Of a stretch of 64,000 nt of DNA, positions 1-8,703 are shown piece by piece. The notes beneath the pieces were generated by a model. That model saw only the letters and a list, made by a program, of their open reading frames with translations. It made no database searches and was not told the DNA's origin. How positions within the stretch are numbered: the first letter of the stretch is position 1; each line of letters begins with the position of its first letter. The stretch is from Flavobacterium geliluteum (GTDB lineage: Bacteria; Bacteroidota; Bacteroidia; Flavobacteriales; Flavobacteriaceae): positions 51,518-115,517 of the forward strand of contig NZ_JAGFBV010000012.1 in the NCBI RefSeq assembly GCF_017948595.1, written 5' to 3'. Position numbers and translations under genes: made by a program.

Positions 1-3
1 CTC

Positions 4-36
4 AAAAAAAGCTATCTTTATCGATAGCTTTTTTTT
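4..36. terminator. Intrinsic terminator at left edge
   Basis: A perfect GCTATC/GATAGC stem is extended by an A-run and a T-run on opposite sides, so it could work in either direction. It probably ends a gene that lies to the left of the window. Confidence 0.7.
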
Positions 37-52
37 ATGAATGTTCTCGAGA

Positions 53-202
53 GGTTAGCCCAGACTGAAAAGAAAAGCCTTTTGCGAAAAAAACTATATT
101 TTTTTGTTGGAACAGAGCGACCAGAGGAAGCTCCTGAGACAACATAAAAAAATAAGTTTTTTGACCAAAAGCTTGGAATGAAAGGCTGGAATAGCTCCTG
201 AA
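53..202 (-). repeat. Dispersed hairpin element, copy A (minus orientation)
   Basis: Read on the minus strand, this stretch begins with CAGGAGCTATTCCAGCC, has a central CTTCCTCTGGTCGCTCTG block at about 114-133, and ends with GGGCTAACC. The central block is flanked by long A/T-rich arms (about 83-108 and 139-164) that pair with each other, so the block would sit in the loop of a hairpin. Copy B near 15.6 kb has almost the same loop on a different stem. No reading frame is visible. It lies just upstream of the antiporter gene. Confidence 0.6.
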
Positions 203-217
203 AAAATCAAAACTTTT

Positions 218-2455
218 ATGATTGCCTTAAACGCCGTTGCCGAAACTACACATCATCTAAAACCACTTATTAGCGATTTAGGACTTATCTTGATTACCGC
301 TGGAATTGCTGTATTGATCTTTAAAAAAATGAAACAGCCCCTTGTTTTGGGGTATTTGATTGCGGGTTTCTTAGCCGGAAATCATTTTGATTTTTTTCCG
401 TCGATTACCGATATGAAAAGTGTGGAAGTCTGGGCTGAAATTGGAGTCATTATTTTACTGTTTAGTTTGGGGCTCGAATTTAGTTTTAAAAAGCTGATGA
501 AAGTAGGCGGAACAGCTTCGATTACTGCCATTACCCAAATAATCACGATGGTCTCGATGGGATATCTGGTGGGGCAATGGATGGGCTGGTCACAAATGGA
601 TAGTATTTTTTTGGGCGTAATTTTATCGATTTCGTCTACCACAATTATCTTAAAAACATTTGATGAATTGGGCGTAAAAGCACAAAAATTTGCAGGAATT
701 GTTATCGGATCACTGATTGTGCAGGATTTAGTGGCTATTTTAATGATGGTATTGCTGTCGACTATTGCGGTAAGTCAGCAGTTTTCCGGAACCGAATTAT
801 TGATGTCTGTTCTAAAACTAGTTTTCTTTTTAACCGTTTGGTTTGTTGGCGGCATCTTTTTTATTCCGACGCTTCTTAAAAAAGCAAAACATTTATTGAC
901 AGACGAAATGCTGCTTATTATTTCGCTTGCTTTGTGTTTGATGATGGTGAGTTTTGCTTCAAACGTGGGTTTTTCGCCTGCGCTGGGTGCTTTTATCATG
1001 GGGTCTATTATTGCCGAAACTACTCAGGCTGAACATATTGAACATTTGATAAAACCTGTAAAAGATTTATTTGGCGCCGTTTTTTTTGTATCGGTAGGAA
1101 TGTTAATTGACCCAAATACACTTTATGAATATGCTTTACCCGTAGCAATTTTAACTTTTATTACGATCCTCGGACAGTCTGTAAGTTCTACTATTGGTGC
1201 ACTTTTGGCAGGGCAACCCCTAAAACAATCTGTACAAACCGGGATGAGTTTGTCGCAAATTGGAGAGTTTTCTTTTATTATTGCCACTTTAGGAATGACA
1301 CTCAACGTTACAAGTTCTTTTTTGTACCCTGTTGTGGTAGCCGTTTCTGCAGTAACTACGTTTACTACTCCTTTTATGGTAAAATATGCGGTACCTTTCT
1401 CTGACTTTTTAGAACGAAAATTACCCAAAAAATGGGTCAAAAACATCAACCGTTATAGCGTAAATGCTCAAGCCATAAAATCTGTGAGCATCTGGCAAAA
1501 AGTCTTAAATACATATCTTTTGCAAATTGTGGTTCATTCAATTATTGTGGCAGCTGTGATTTTATTATCGGCCAAGTTTGTCGCGCCCTTAGTTGCCGAC
1601 ACAAGATTCGGAAACACTTTGGCAGTACTCATTACACTAGTCATTATAGCTCCCTTTTTATGGGCGCTGTCGTTGCGCCGTGTAGCCGTAGAAGAAGTAG
1701 ATATACTTTGGAAAGAACGTAAATATCGAGGTGCCCTTTTAATGCTGATATTAGTTAGAATAAGTCTCGGTTTATTTTTTGTTGGATTTTTATTAAACAT
1801 CTTCTTCTCACCTCTAATCGCAATCGTTGCTTTGATCCTTGCTATCGTGGCTTATCAAATATTTCCTAAAAAACTAAACGAACAATATCATAAAATTGAA
1901 AATCACTTTTTGAAGAATTTGAATGACAGAGAAAATAAAAAGATAGACAGACGTTATGCCAACTTAATGCCTTGGGATGGTCACATGTCTATATTTGACA
2001 TTGGAAAAGAATCTAATTTGGCTGGCAAAACATTAGAAGAAATGCGCATTCGCGAATTAATGGGTATTAATATTGCCTATATAAAACGTGGTGAAGTGAT
2101 GATTCCTATTCCTACCAAAAACGAGCGTTTATTTCCTGGGGATGAAATCTCGGTGATTGGAACCGATGCACAGATTACAGAATTTACACAATATTTGAAT
2201 CAGAACGAAATTGAAGCTCCAAAAACAATAGATGAATCTCAGGTTGTATTGCGCCAGCTAGAGGTTTCGGATGAAAATTTTGCTCAAAAAAGTATTGGAA
2301 AATTCAGAAATGAAACAAATGCAATGGTCGTGGGAATCGAGCGAAACGGAAACCGTATCCTGAATCCGGAATCTAACCTTATCTTGCAAAAAAACGATAT
2401 TATTTGGGTTGTTGGAGACAAAAAGAAGATGATCGAATACATAAAAAAAGTATAA
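218..2455 (+). CDS. CPA2-family monovalent cation:proton antiporter with two C-terminal RCK_C domains
   Basis: This is an inner-membrane Na+/H+ or K+/H+ exchanger of the Kef/CPA2 type. About residues 15-390 form the multi-pass Na_H_Exchanger domain, with typical helices such as GYLIAGFLAG and a long run of hydrophobic segments. About 430-565 holds further membrane helices. The last ~150 residues look like two successive TrkA-C (RCK_C) ligand-binding domains, one ending near GDEISVIGTD and one near NDIIWVVGDKKK. No Rossmann-type RCK_N domain is visible between membrane and tail, unlike classical KefB/KefC. The ion specificity cannot be read from the sequence. The gene stands alone and ends in its own terminator. 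Confidence 0.88.
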   Translation: MIALNAVAETTHHLKPLISDLGLILITAGIAVLIFKKMKQPLVLGYLIAGFLAGNHFDFFPSITDMKSVEVWAEIGVIILLFSLGLEFSFKKLMKVGGTASITAITQIITMVSMGYLVGQWMGWSQMDSIFLGVILSISSTTIILKTFDELGVKAQKFAGIVIGSLIVQDLVAILMMVLLSTIAVSQQFSGTELLMSVLKLVFFLTVWFVGGIFFIPTLLKKAKHLLTDEMLLIISLALCLMMVSFASNVGFSPALGAFIMGSIIAETTQAEHIEHLIKPVKDLFGAVFFVSVGMLIDPNTLYEYALPVAILTFITILGQSVSSTIGALLAGQPLKQSVQTGMSLSQIGEFSFIIATLGMTLNVTSSFLYPVVVAVSAVTTFTTPFMVKYAVPFSDFLERKLPKKWVKNINRYSVNAQAIKSVSIWQKVLNTYLLQIVVHSIIVAAVILLSAKFVAPLVADTRFGNTLAVLITLVIIAPFLWALSLRRVAVEEVDILWKERKYRGALLMLILVRISLGLFFVGFLLNIFFSPLIAIVALILAIVAYQIFPKKLNEQYHKIENHFLKNLNDRENKKIDRRYANLMPWDGHMSIFDIGKESNLAGKTLEEMRIRELMGINIAYIKRGEVMIPIPTKNERLFPGDEISVIGTDAQITEFTQYLNQNEIEAPKTIDESQVVLRQLEVSDENFAQKSIGKFRNETNAMVVGIERNGNRILNPESNLILQKNDIIWVVGDKKKMIEYIKKV

Positions 2456-2478
2456 TATCATGATGACATTATACTTTT
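2446..2478 (+). terminator. Terminator of the antiporter gene
   Basis: An 11-bp perfect stem (AAAAGTATAAT with ATTATACTTTT, loop of 11 nt) starts inside the last codons of the antiporter gene. It lies between two convergent genes and could serve both. Confidence 0.65.
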
Positions 2479-2526
2479 CTTTATTTTAAAAACATAAAGT
2501 TATAAAAAAATTAGCCTTTATTTATT

Positions 2527-3165
2527 TTACTTGTTAGGCTGTGGCGTCATTCGCAAATAAGGCTTGATAGTCGTATGCCCTTTTGGGAATTTCCCTGGAA
2601 TGTCACTATCGAGAACAGCCGGTGTAATCACTACATCTTCTCCGTCTTTCCAGTTAGCTGGAGTTGCAACACTATAATTGGCAGTAAGTTGCAAACTATC
2701 AATAACACGAAGCAATTCATCAAAATTTCGTCCTGTTGAAGCGGGATAAGTCAAAGTTAGTTTTATTTTTTTGTCGGCACCAATTACAAAAACAGAACGT
2801 ACTGTAAATTTGTCACTTGCATTAGGATGCAGCATGTCGTATAAATTTGCAATCTTTTTATCTTCGTCAGCAATAATTGGAAAATTTACGGTCGTGTGTT
2901 GCGTTTCGTTTATATCTTTAATCCATTCTTTGTGAGATTCTAAACCATCAACACTTAAAGCAATCACTTTTGTATTTCGTTTTGTAAATTCCGGAAGATA
3001 ATTTGCTACCGTACCCAATTCTGTCGTACAAACAGGTGTAAAATCTGAAGGATGCGAAAATAAAACACCCCAAGAATCTCCCAACCATTCATGAAATTTA
3101 ATGGGTCCTTCTGTTGTCTCCGCCTGAAAATCCGGAGCTATATCGCCTAATCGTAATGTTGCCAT
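2527..3165 (-). CDS. 1-Cys peroxiredoxin (Prx6 type)
   Basis: This cytoplasmic thiol peroxidase reduces H2O2 and organic peroxides. The active-site motif HPSDFTPVCTTE places the peroxidatic cysteine at residue 46. No other cysteine is present, so the enzyme is of the 1-Cys type and needs an external thiol for recycling. The C-terminal region (TPANWKDGEDVVITPAV) is the extension typical of the Prx6 family, and 212 residues is the normal length. It is a single gene convergent with the antiporter. A TTTGGCAC sequence lies upstream, but its spacing does not fit a sigma-54 site. Confidence 0.93.
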   Translation of the reverse strand: MATLRLGDIAPDFQAETTEGPIKFHEWLGDSWGVLFSHPSDFTPVCTTELGTVANYLPEFTKRNTKVIALSVDGLESHKEWIKDINETQHTTVNFPIIADEDKKIANLYDMLHPNASDKFTVRSVFVIGADKKIKLTLTYPASTGRNFDELLRVIDSLQLTANYSVATPANWKDGEDVVITPAVLDSDIPGKFPKGHTTIKPYLRMTPQPNK

Positions 3166-3276
3166 AATATTCTTTTTTTTGTTCCTTTAAAGTTACTCAA
3201 AAAAAGCATAAGAAAAGTGCCAAATTTTTTAAAAAAAAGTTAAAATTCTATTCTTCCTATATAGTTAGTGTTTTAA

Positions 3277-4188
3277 TTAAATAAAACCTACTACTAAATA
3301 CCAAATGACTAAGGTTAAGAACGAAAGCGGAATTCCAAAACCAATCATCATGCTGCTTAATTTAGGTTTTAATCCGTAGGAAGAGGCTAAAATAGCTCCC
3401 GTAATCATGGGCGCCATCGCCATTTGCATGATCGTAATTTTAATTTCCTCCGAATGTTTATTCAATACAAAAACATATAAAAATAAAATGAGAGCCGGAG
3501 CAAAAATTAATTTGTAAAAAAGTCCCAATCGCAAAAATTTCCAGTGCCTGCTTTTTCTGTCAAACTGCAACTGCAAACCAACAGAGGTGAGCGCCAAAGG
3601 AGTTACAAAACTTCCTATTTTAAGCAATCCGTATTGAATATTGGTATCAAATTGATACTGCATAACATTCATCAGGCAAGCCGTTAGAAAAGCTAAAAAG
3701 GGAGGAAAAAGAAGTACTTTTTTAATGATTTCTGATGCATTTGGACTTCCTTTTGAATAAAATGCAGCCACAAATATGCCTAATGTCGAGACTACCACAA
3801 AAGTTCCCGGCTGATCGACCAAAATAGCCGTTTTCAGACCTTCCTTTCCATACAAAGCTTCAATAATGGGATATCCTAAAAAGGAAGAATTACTTAAACC
3901 TGCAGTCAAGATAAGACAACCGATGAGCTTATTTGACCATCCCATTTTTTTTCCCAGAAAATGAAAAAAAACAAAAGCCAGAACAAAAACAATCCAACCA
4001 GAAGCGATTGGAAACAATAAATTATTGTCCCACTTTATTTTAGGAATATGATATAAGGACAAAGCAGGAAGGCAAATATATACTACAATTTTATTTAAAA
4101 TTTTGTAGATGTGGGTTGGAAACCGCTTAATATGCTGCAGAATGAGACCTGTAGCAAGAAAAATGAATATTAAAATAAAATTGTTCAT
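3277..4188 (-). CDS. AEC-family transporter (auxin efflux carrier type permease)
   Basis: An integral membrane protein of 303 residues with about ten hydrophobic segments in two halves. It has the AEC-type layout, with an N-terminal helix pair around GLILQHIKRFP, a conserved segment AGLSNSSFLGYPI near residues 95-107, and a C-terminal half ending in hydrophobic helices. Family members export organic acids or other small anions; the substrate here is unknown. It is transcribed divergently from the Rrf2 regulator with 116 bp between them, so the regulator could also act on it, but that is only an inference. Confidence 0.82.
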   Translation of the reverse strand: MNNFILIFIFLATGLILQHIKRFPTHIYKILNKIVVYICLPALSLYHIPKIKWDNNLLFPIASGWIVFVLAFVFFHFLGKKMGWSNKLIGCLILTAGLSNSSFLGYPIIEALYGKEGLKTAILVDQPGTFVVVSTLGIFVAAFYSKGSPNASEIIKKVLLFPPFLAFLTACLMNVMQYQFDTNIQYGLLKIGSFVTPLALTSVGLQLQFDRKSRHWKFLRLGLFYKLIFAPALILFLYVFVLNKHSEEIKITIMQMAMAPMITGAILASSYGLKPKLSSMMIGFGIPLSFLTLVIWYLVVGFI

Positions 4189-4277
4189 AATCTGTAAAAA
4201 AGCAAAAATACTACTTTCCGAATTGACGTATTCAATTAATTTTTAGTTAAAATTATTTTTTATTCGATAAAAGACTT

Positions 4278-4285
4278 TATATTTG
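4278..4285 (+). promoter_or_regulatory. Promoter -7 box of the Rrf2 gene
   Basis: TATATTTG matches the Bacteroidota sigma-A -7 consensus TAnnTTTG exactly and lies 19 nt before the ATG. No clear -33 TTG is present. The putative operator starts on its last base, so repressor and polymerase would compete. Confidence 0.5.
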
Positions 4286-4301
4286 TAATATATTTTATTA
4301 C
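4285..4301 (+). promoter_or_regulatory. Putative Rrf2 operator (autoregulation)
   Basis: GTAATATATTTTATTAC is an inverted repeat with 6-bp arms around a 5-bp centre, between the promoter box and the start codon. A closely similar 17-mer precedes the next gene (4734-4750), which supports a shared binding site. Confidence 0.45.
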
Positions 4302-4304
4302 AGT

Positions 4305-4712
4305 ATGATTTCAGGTAAATTTGCCATAACGATTCACATTCTTACTTTGCTCACTAAATTCCCTAATGATTTTTTATCATCAGAATTTATTGCGGGGAGT
4401 ATCAACTTGAATCCCGTTTTGGTTCGAAAAGAAATTGCCAACCTAAAATCACATCGACTGGTAGAGAGTAAAGAAGGTAAAAATGGTGGAACAAAATTGA
4501 CTGTTGATCCGTCGAGTATTACTTTGAAAGCCATATTTGAAATGACTTTTGAGACTATCAATCTCGGCTATGCAAAAAATACTCCTAACCCGGAATGTCC
4601 TGTTGGAAAAAAAATCAATCAAAATTTAAGTAATTTATATACCAATATCAATCGTAAAATAAGCTTGCAACTGGAAGATATTACATTAGAAGATTTTTCT
4701 AATCAGTTCTAA
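4305..4712 (+). CDS. Rrf2-family transcriptional regulator (YwnA-like)
   Basis: A winged-helix DNA-binding protein of 135 residues. The N-terminal helix-turn-helix covers about residues 24-50 (SSEFIAGSINLNPVLVRKEI), and the wing follows as KNGGTKL. Only one cysteine is present, Cys98 in the motif NPECPVG, so it lacks the three-cysteine Fe-S binding site of IscR and NsrR. It resembles the YwnA/CymR branch, where a lone cysteine may sense oxidants or electrophiles. The next gene encodes a YwnB-like NAD(P)H-binding protein, the same pairing as ywnA-ywnB in Bacillus subtilis. The effector is unknown. Confidence 0.88.
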   Translation: MISGKFAITIHILTLLTKFPNDFLSSEFIAGSINLNPVLVRKEIANLKSHRLVESKEGKNGGTKLTVDPSSITLKAIFEMTFETINLGYAKNTPNPECPVGKKINQNLSNLYTNINRKISLQLEDITLEDFSNQF

Positions 4713-4733
4713 ACTATTTTTTTATTCAAAACT

Positions 4734-4750
4734 GTAACAATTTTTATTAC
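4734..4750 (+). promoter_or_regulatory. Second putative Rrf2 operator
   Basis: GTAACAATTTTTATTAC agrees with the 4285-4301 site at most positions, including GTAA at one end and TATTAC at the other. It lies 18 bp before the reductase gene. This suggests that the Rrf2 protein controls its neighbour as well as itself. Confidence 0.42.
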
Positions 4751-4768
4751 TAATTAAATTATATATTT

Positions 4769-5410
4769 ATGAAAATCGCTATTATTGGAGCTACAGGATT
4801 TGTGGGTTCCGCAATTTTAACAGAATTAACAAACAGAAATCACACCATTACTGCCATTTCAAGAAACCCAAAGGAAACTTCAAATGCTACTTGGGTAGCG
4901 GCAGATATTTTTGCTATTGATACTTTAGCCGACATTTTAAAAGGGAACGATGTGGTCGTAAACGCCTATAACCCTGGTTGGACAAACCCAAACATTTATG
5001 ATGATTTTCTTAATGGTTCTAAAGCCATTCAAGAAGCTGTTAAAAAATCAGGTGTAAACCGTTTTATTACTATCGGAGGAGCAGGAAGTTTATTTGTTGC
5101 GCCAGATTTACAAGCGGTAGATACGCCAGATTTTCCAAAAGAAATTTATGAAGGAGCAAACGCAGCCAGAAATTATTTGAATATCATCAAGCAAGAAAAA
5201 GAATTGGATTGGGCTTTTTTTAGTCCAGCTTTTGAAATGCATGCAGGAACAAAAACAGGAAGAACAGGTAAATACCGTCTTGGTTTAGAAAATCCGGTTT
5301 TTAATGATGAGCAAAGAAGCATTTTGTCTGTAGAAGATTTAGCTGTGGTAATTGCAGACGAAATTGAAACACCAAAGCACCACCAAGTACGCTTTACGGC
5401 AGGTTATTAA
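4769..5410 (+). CDS. NAD(P)H-binding oxidoreductase of the atypical SDR family (YwnB-like)
   Basis: A 213-residue single-domain Rossmann protein. The nucleotide-binding loop is GATGFVGSAI at residues 8-17, followed by the early strand-helix pattern of NmrA-like and YwnB-like proteins. A TIGGAGSLF segment near residue 97 and an AFFSPAFEM segment near 150 fit the atypical SDR5-type family. No classical Tyr-x-x-x-Lys catalytic pair is evident. It may be a quinone, flavin or aldehyde reductase, or a redox sensor; the substrate cannot be named. It sits 56 bp after the Rrf2 gene and probably answers to it. Confidence 0.85.
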   Translation: MKIAIIGATGFVGSAILTELTNRNHTITAISRNPKETSNATWVAADIFAIDTLADILKGNDVVVNAYNPGWTNPNIYDDFLNGSKAIQEAVKKSGVNRFITIGGAGSLFVAPDLQAVDTPDFPKEIYEGANAARNYLNIIKQEKELDWAFFSPAFEMHAGTKTGRTGKYRLGLENPVFNDEQRSILSVEDLAVVIADEIETPKHHQVRFTAGY

Positions 5411-5521
5411 TCGCATTCAAATTGCATGAATTTTTATTGATTTTTTTATAATACTTTCGTTAAAAAAATCATGCAATTCGTGGCAACAAAACTCCAGCAG
5501 TTTCAAAAGGTCAATTGTCTT

Positions 5522-5552
5522 TTTGAAACTGTTTTTGTTTTCTGTACTTTTA
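5522..5552 (+). promoter_or_regulatory. Promoter of meaB (leaderless type)
   Basis: A TTTG (-33) at 5522-5525 is followed after 19 nt by TACTTTTA (-7, one mismatch to TAnnTTTG) at 5545-5552. The ATG at 5555 would lie at or within a few bases of the transcription start. This favours the internal ATG over the in-frame ATG at 5471. Confidence 0.5.
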
Positions 5553-5554
5553 CG

Positions 5555-6670
5555 ATGTCTAAAAGTAACATTTTGTCAAATTCAAAAAGCAAATCAAGCA
5601 GTTTACATGAAAAAGCTGGAATTTCACCTCCCGAAATCACCAACGTTTCGGCTATTAATGAAATTCAGAAAAAAAGGAAACTACAGCCGAGTTCAACAGA
5701 ATTAGTTGACGGGATATTAAGTAGTAGTCGGACTGCTTTAAGTCGTGCTATTACGTTGATTGAAAGTACTAATCCAGAGCATCTGACAAAAGCTAATGAG
5801 GTAATAAAAGACTGCCTGCCACATGCGAATAACTCTGTTCGGATAGGAATTACAGGTGTTCCCGGTGTTGGAAAAAGCACTTTTATAGAAGCTTTTGGAA
5901 AATACCTTACGCAGTCAGGAAAAAAAGTAGCTGTTTTAGCCGTTGATCCAAGTAGTTCTCTGTCGCACGGAAGCATTTTAGGCGATAAGACACGAATGGA
6001 GGAATTGGTAAAAGACGAAAATGCTTTCATCAGGCCTAGTGCATCAGGTGCAACTTTAGGTGGTGTTGCCAGAAAAACACGCGAAGCGATTATTTTGTGT
6101 GAAGCCGCTGGATTTGACATCATAATTATTGAAACTGTTGGCGTTGGACAAAGCGAAACTACTGTTCACAGTATGGTCGATTTTTTTCTATTGTTGAAAA
6201 TTTCTGGCGCAGGCGACGAATTACAGGGCATTAAACGTGGCATTATGGAGATGGCAGACGCCATTGTAATCAACAAAGCCGATGGTGACAATGTAAAAAA
6301 AGCGAATTTGGCAAAAGTAGAATTTAATAGAGCTTTGCATTTATTTCCGATAAAAAAATCAGCATGGCAGCCAAAAGTAACCACTTGCAGCGCCGTTACC
6401 AAAGACGGAATTCCAGAAGTTTGGAATACTATTTCGAGTTATTTTGAACAAACAAAAGAAAGTGGTTATTTCTTTGAGAACCGCAAAGATCAGAATCATT
6501 TTTGGATGATGGAAACGATCAACGAGCAATTAAAATCTAAATTTTATAGTCAGCCCAACATACTTTCAGAATTAGAAAAAAACAAAAAAGCAGTGCAAAA
6601 CGATGAAATTTCACCTTTTGCAGCTGCTCAAAATTTATTGGAATTGTATTTTAAGCAAGATTATAAGTGA
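5555..6670 (+). CDS. meaB: Methylmalonyl-CoA mutase-associated GTPase MeaB
   Basis: A G3E-family P-loop GTPase chaperone that guards and loads the adenosylcobalamin of methylmalonyl-CoA mutase. The motifs seen are Walker A GVPGVGKST, the switch segment DPSSSLSHGSILGDKTRM, ETVGVGQSE (Walker B/switch II) and NKADGDN for guanine recognition. The C-terminal dimerisation arm is present. With the ATG at 5555 the protein has 371 residues; an in-frame ATG at 5471 would add 28 residues but lies upstream of the best promoter. The mutase subunits it serves are at 49.1-52.6 kb, so it is not in their operon. It ends in a perfect 13-bp inverted repeat. Confidence 0.94.
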   Translation: MSKSNILSNSKSKSSSLHEKAGISPPEITNVSAINEIQKKRKLQPSSTELVDGILSSSRTALSRAITLIESTNPEHLTKANEVIKDCLPHANNSVRIGITGVPGVGKSTFIEAFGKYLTQSGKKVAVLAVDPSSSLSHGSILGDKTRMEELVKDENAFIRPSASGATLGGVARKTREAIILCEAAGFDIIIIETVGVGQSETTVHSMVDFFLLLKISGAGDELQGIKRGIMEMADAIVINKADGDNVKKANLAKVEFNRALHLFPIKKSAWQPKVTTCSAVTKDGIPEVWNTISSYFEQTKESGYFFENRKDQNHFWMMETINEQLKSKFYSQPNILSELEKNKKAVQNDEISPFAAAQNLLELYFKQDYK

Positions 6671-6720
6671 CAAAGGTTCAAAGAAATAGAGGGAAAAAAC
6701 TTTGTTGCTTTGAACCTTTG
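6671..6720. repeat. Intergenic inverted repeat (CAAAGGTTCAAAG type)
   Basis: CAAAGGTTCAAAG (6671-6683) pairs perfectly with CTTTGAACCTTTG (6708-6720) across a 24-nt loop, between convergent genes. It could act as a two-way terminator. It belongs to the set of word-like inverted repeats seen elsewhere in the window. Confidence 0.65.
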
Positions 6721-6733
6721 CGATATTAAAAAC

Positions 6734-8668
6734 CTACTTTTTTCTCAACTTATACTTATTCTCCTTGTATAAATTCCCAGCCGTAATCACATGTGCCAAA
6801 GCATCTTTTGCCAGCTCTTCGTTTAATTTTACTGGAATCAAAGTTGTATCGTTTTTGATTTCAAACTGCAATGGTTTTAGATTAGGTTGCATGATTACAA
6901 CCTGATTTTCAACTCTAAAAGCATTGATATCATTAAACTGCATGATCGATCTTCCCTGTGTTTTAGAATCTAATTTATTTAAATTTCTGCCTACCATTGG
7001 TGTTTCAAAAGGAATACCTAAATAACTTAACAAAGTGGGCGGAATATCTATCTGACTCGCCAATTTGCTGTAAGTTGTACCTTTTGGAACATTAGGGCCA
7101 ATTATAAAAGCCGGAATATGAAACTTATTTATTGGAACTAAATTTTTTCCGTATGTTCTGGTATTATGATCTGCGATTACGATAAAAATAGTGTTCTTAA
7201 AATAGACCTCTTTTTTAGCCATTTCGAAGAATTTTCCAATAGAAAAATCAGCGTATTTCATCGCATTATTTACCGTTGCCGCTTTTTTATCAAATGGTGT
7301 GATTCTTCCTGCCGGATATTCAAAAGGCTCATGATTAGAAGTTGAAAACATCAAAGAAAAGAAAGGTTTATTCCCTTTTGCTTTGAAATAATCATTTGCT
7401 TTTGTTACTAAATCTTCATCAGAATAGCCCCAAGTTCCTTTAAAAGCATATTTTTTTCCATCAGATTCAAAATCTTCTTGGTCAATTATATTTTCAAAAC
7501 CATTCCCGTTAAAGAAAGAGGCCATATTATCAAAGTTAGCCATTCCGCCATAAATAAAACTAGTATCATAGCCTTTTTGTTTTAGAGCTTCCGCTAAAGT
7601 AAAAAAGCCTTGTTGTGAATTTCCTAATTTTACCACACTCTCTGATGGAGATGGCAAAAATCCTGTCACGACTGCTTCGATTCCTCTCACGCTTCGGGTA
7701 CCGGTGCAATACAAATTGGTAAACAATAAGCCTTCTTTAGATAATTTATCAAATTCGGGGGTCAAGGGCTTGCCTCCTAAAATACCAATATACTCTGCGC
7801 CCAAACTTTCCTGCAAAAAAATTACCAAATTATACGGTTTTTTCAGAATAGAATCCGGTTGCTGTACATGAAGAAACGGAATAGTTGCATCTGTAAAATC
7901 ATTGGGGCCGGCAATCATATATTTTTTCACACGCGCTATGGCCTCAGCTTCATCCATTTTTCCGTACATTTTGGTGTTTCCTTCATTTTTTATTGAGTAA
8001 GCCGCAAAAGCAACCGTATAAAAAGAGTTTAAACCTAATGTATTGGTGAGCTGATCTGTAGAAAACACAGCATTACTTGCATTTATTGGTCGTTTTGAAG
8101 TAAGACTAGAACGTGCTCCAAAAAACAATAAAAAAGCAACTAATGGAAAAATCATTAACTTGAATTTGTATTCAGTAGCCGAAGTGTAAAAGAATTTCTT
8201 TCCTTTTTTGAAAGCAAAATACAAGAGAACTCCCAAAATTAAAAACGTCACAATTATAGAGGTCAGGTAACTTTTCAAAAGCATTCCGATTACTTCTTTT
8301 GGATAAATTAAATAATCCAAAAATATTTTATTGGGACGTGTGTCATATTGTTTGACAAAATCGGGTGATGCGAGTTCAACGAACAAAATCAGAAACAAAA
8401 ATAAAAAACTATAAATCACCAAAAAATTATTGGTAAACCTCATCCATTTATTAGGTAAAAAAGTAATTAAAACCGCTGGTAGAAATGATAAGTAACAAAG
8501 TAAAATCAAATCCATTCGGAGACCGATCGGAAAAATATACCAAAAATGAGGCGTTTCTACTACCCTATCTTTAAAAATAAAAAAAAGAAACAGGCGACTT
8601 AAAGTTGTAATTAGCAAACCGATTGCTATGAAATTAAAAATGGGTTTTAAAAAACTTATTTTTTTCAT
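6734..8668 (-). CDS. LtaS-like sulfatase-fold phosphoglycerol/phosphoethanolamine transferase
   Basis: A membrane enzyme of 644 residues with about five N-terminal transmembrane helices (to about residue 185) and a large periplasmic alkaline-phosphatase-fold domain. The domain shows the metal-site segment LVIFLQESLGAEY, a candidate nucleophile threonine in CTGTRSVRG, and VIADHNTRTYG as a late metal ligand motif. Gram-positive homologues polymerise lipoteichoic acid from phosphatidylglycerol. Gram-negative Bacteroidota lack that polymer, so it more likely decorates a lipid, glycan or periplasmic glucan. The substrate is unknown. It may be in one operon with the following small gene. Confidence 0.85.
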   Translation of the reverse strand: MKKISFLKPIFNFIAIGLLITTLSRLFLFFIFKDRVVETPHFWYIFPIGLRMDLILLCYLSFLPAVLITFLPNKWMRFTNNFLVIYSFLFLFLILFVELASPDFVKQYDTRPNKIFLDYLIYPKEVIGMLLKSYLTSIIVTFLILGVLLYFAFKKGKKFFYTSATEYKFKLMIFPLVAFLLFFGARSSLTSKRPINASNAVFSTDQLTNTLGLNSFYTVAFAAYSIKNEGNTKMYGKMDEAEAIARVKKYMIAGPNDFTDATIPFLHVQQPDSILKKPYNLVIFLQESLGAEYIGILGGKPLTPEFDKLSKEGLLFTNLYCTGTRSVRGIEAVVTGFLPSPSESVVKLGNSQQGFFTLAEALKQKGYDTSFIYGGMANFDNMASFFNGNGFENIIDQEDFESDGKKYAFKGTWGYSDEDLVTKANDYFKAKGNKPFFSLMFSTSNHEPFEYPAGRITPFDKKAATVNNAMKYADFSIGKFFEMAKKEVYFKNTIFIVIADHNTRTYGKNLVPINKFHIPAFIIGPNVPKGTTYSKLASQIDIPPTLLSYLGIPFETPMVGRNLNKLDSKTQGRSIMQFNDINAFRVENQVVIMQPNLKPLQFEIKNDTTLIPVKLNEELAKDALAHVITAGNLYKENKYKLRKK

Positions 8669-8703
8669 TAAAATGATTTAATTGTGAGTAATTTTTAATT
8701 TGA

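Noticed and set aside
1123..1449. Open frame of 108 codons antisense to the antiporter gene
   Set aside because: It is a shadow of membrane helix codons, with no start signal.
3213..3233. Possible sigma-54 promoter TTTGGCAC...TATGC before the peroxiredoxin gene
   Set aside because: GG to GC spacing is two bases too long for sigma-54.
5471..5554. Longer start for meaB at 5471
   Set aside because: It lies upstream of the best promoter (TTTG-N19-TACTTTTA), and the added 28 residues do not resemble MeaB proteins.
5665..6123. Open frame of 152 codons on the minus strand inside meaB
   Set aside because: It mirrors the meaB reading frame and has no domain.
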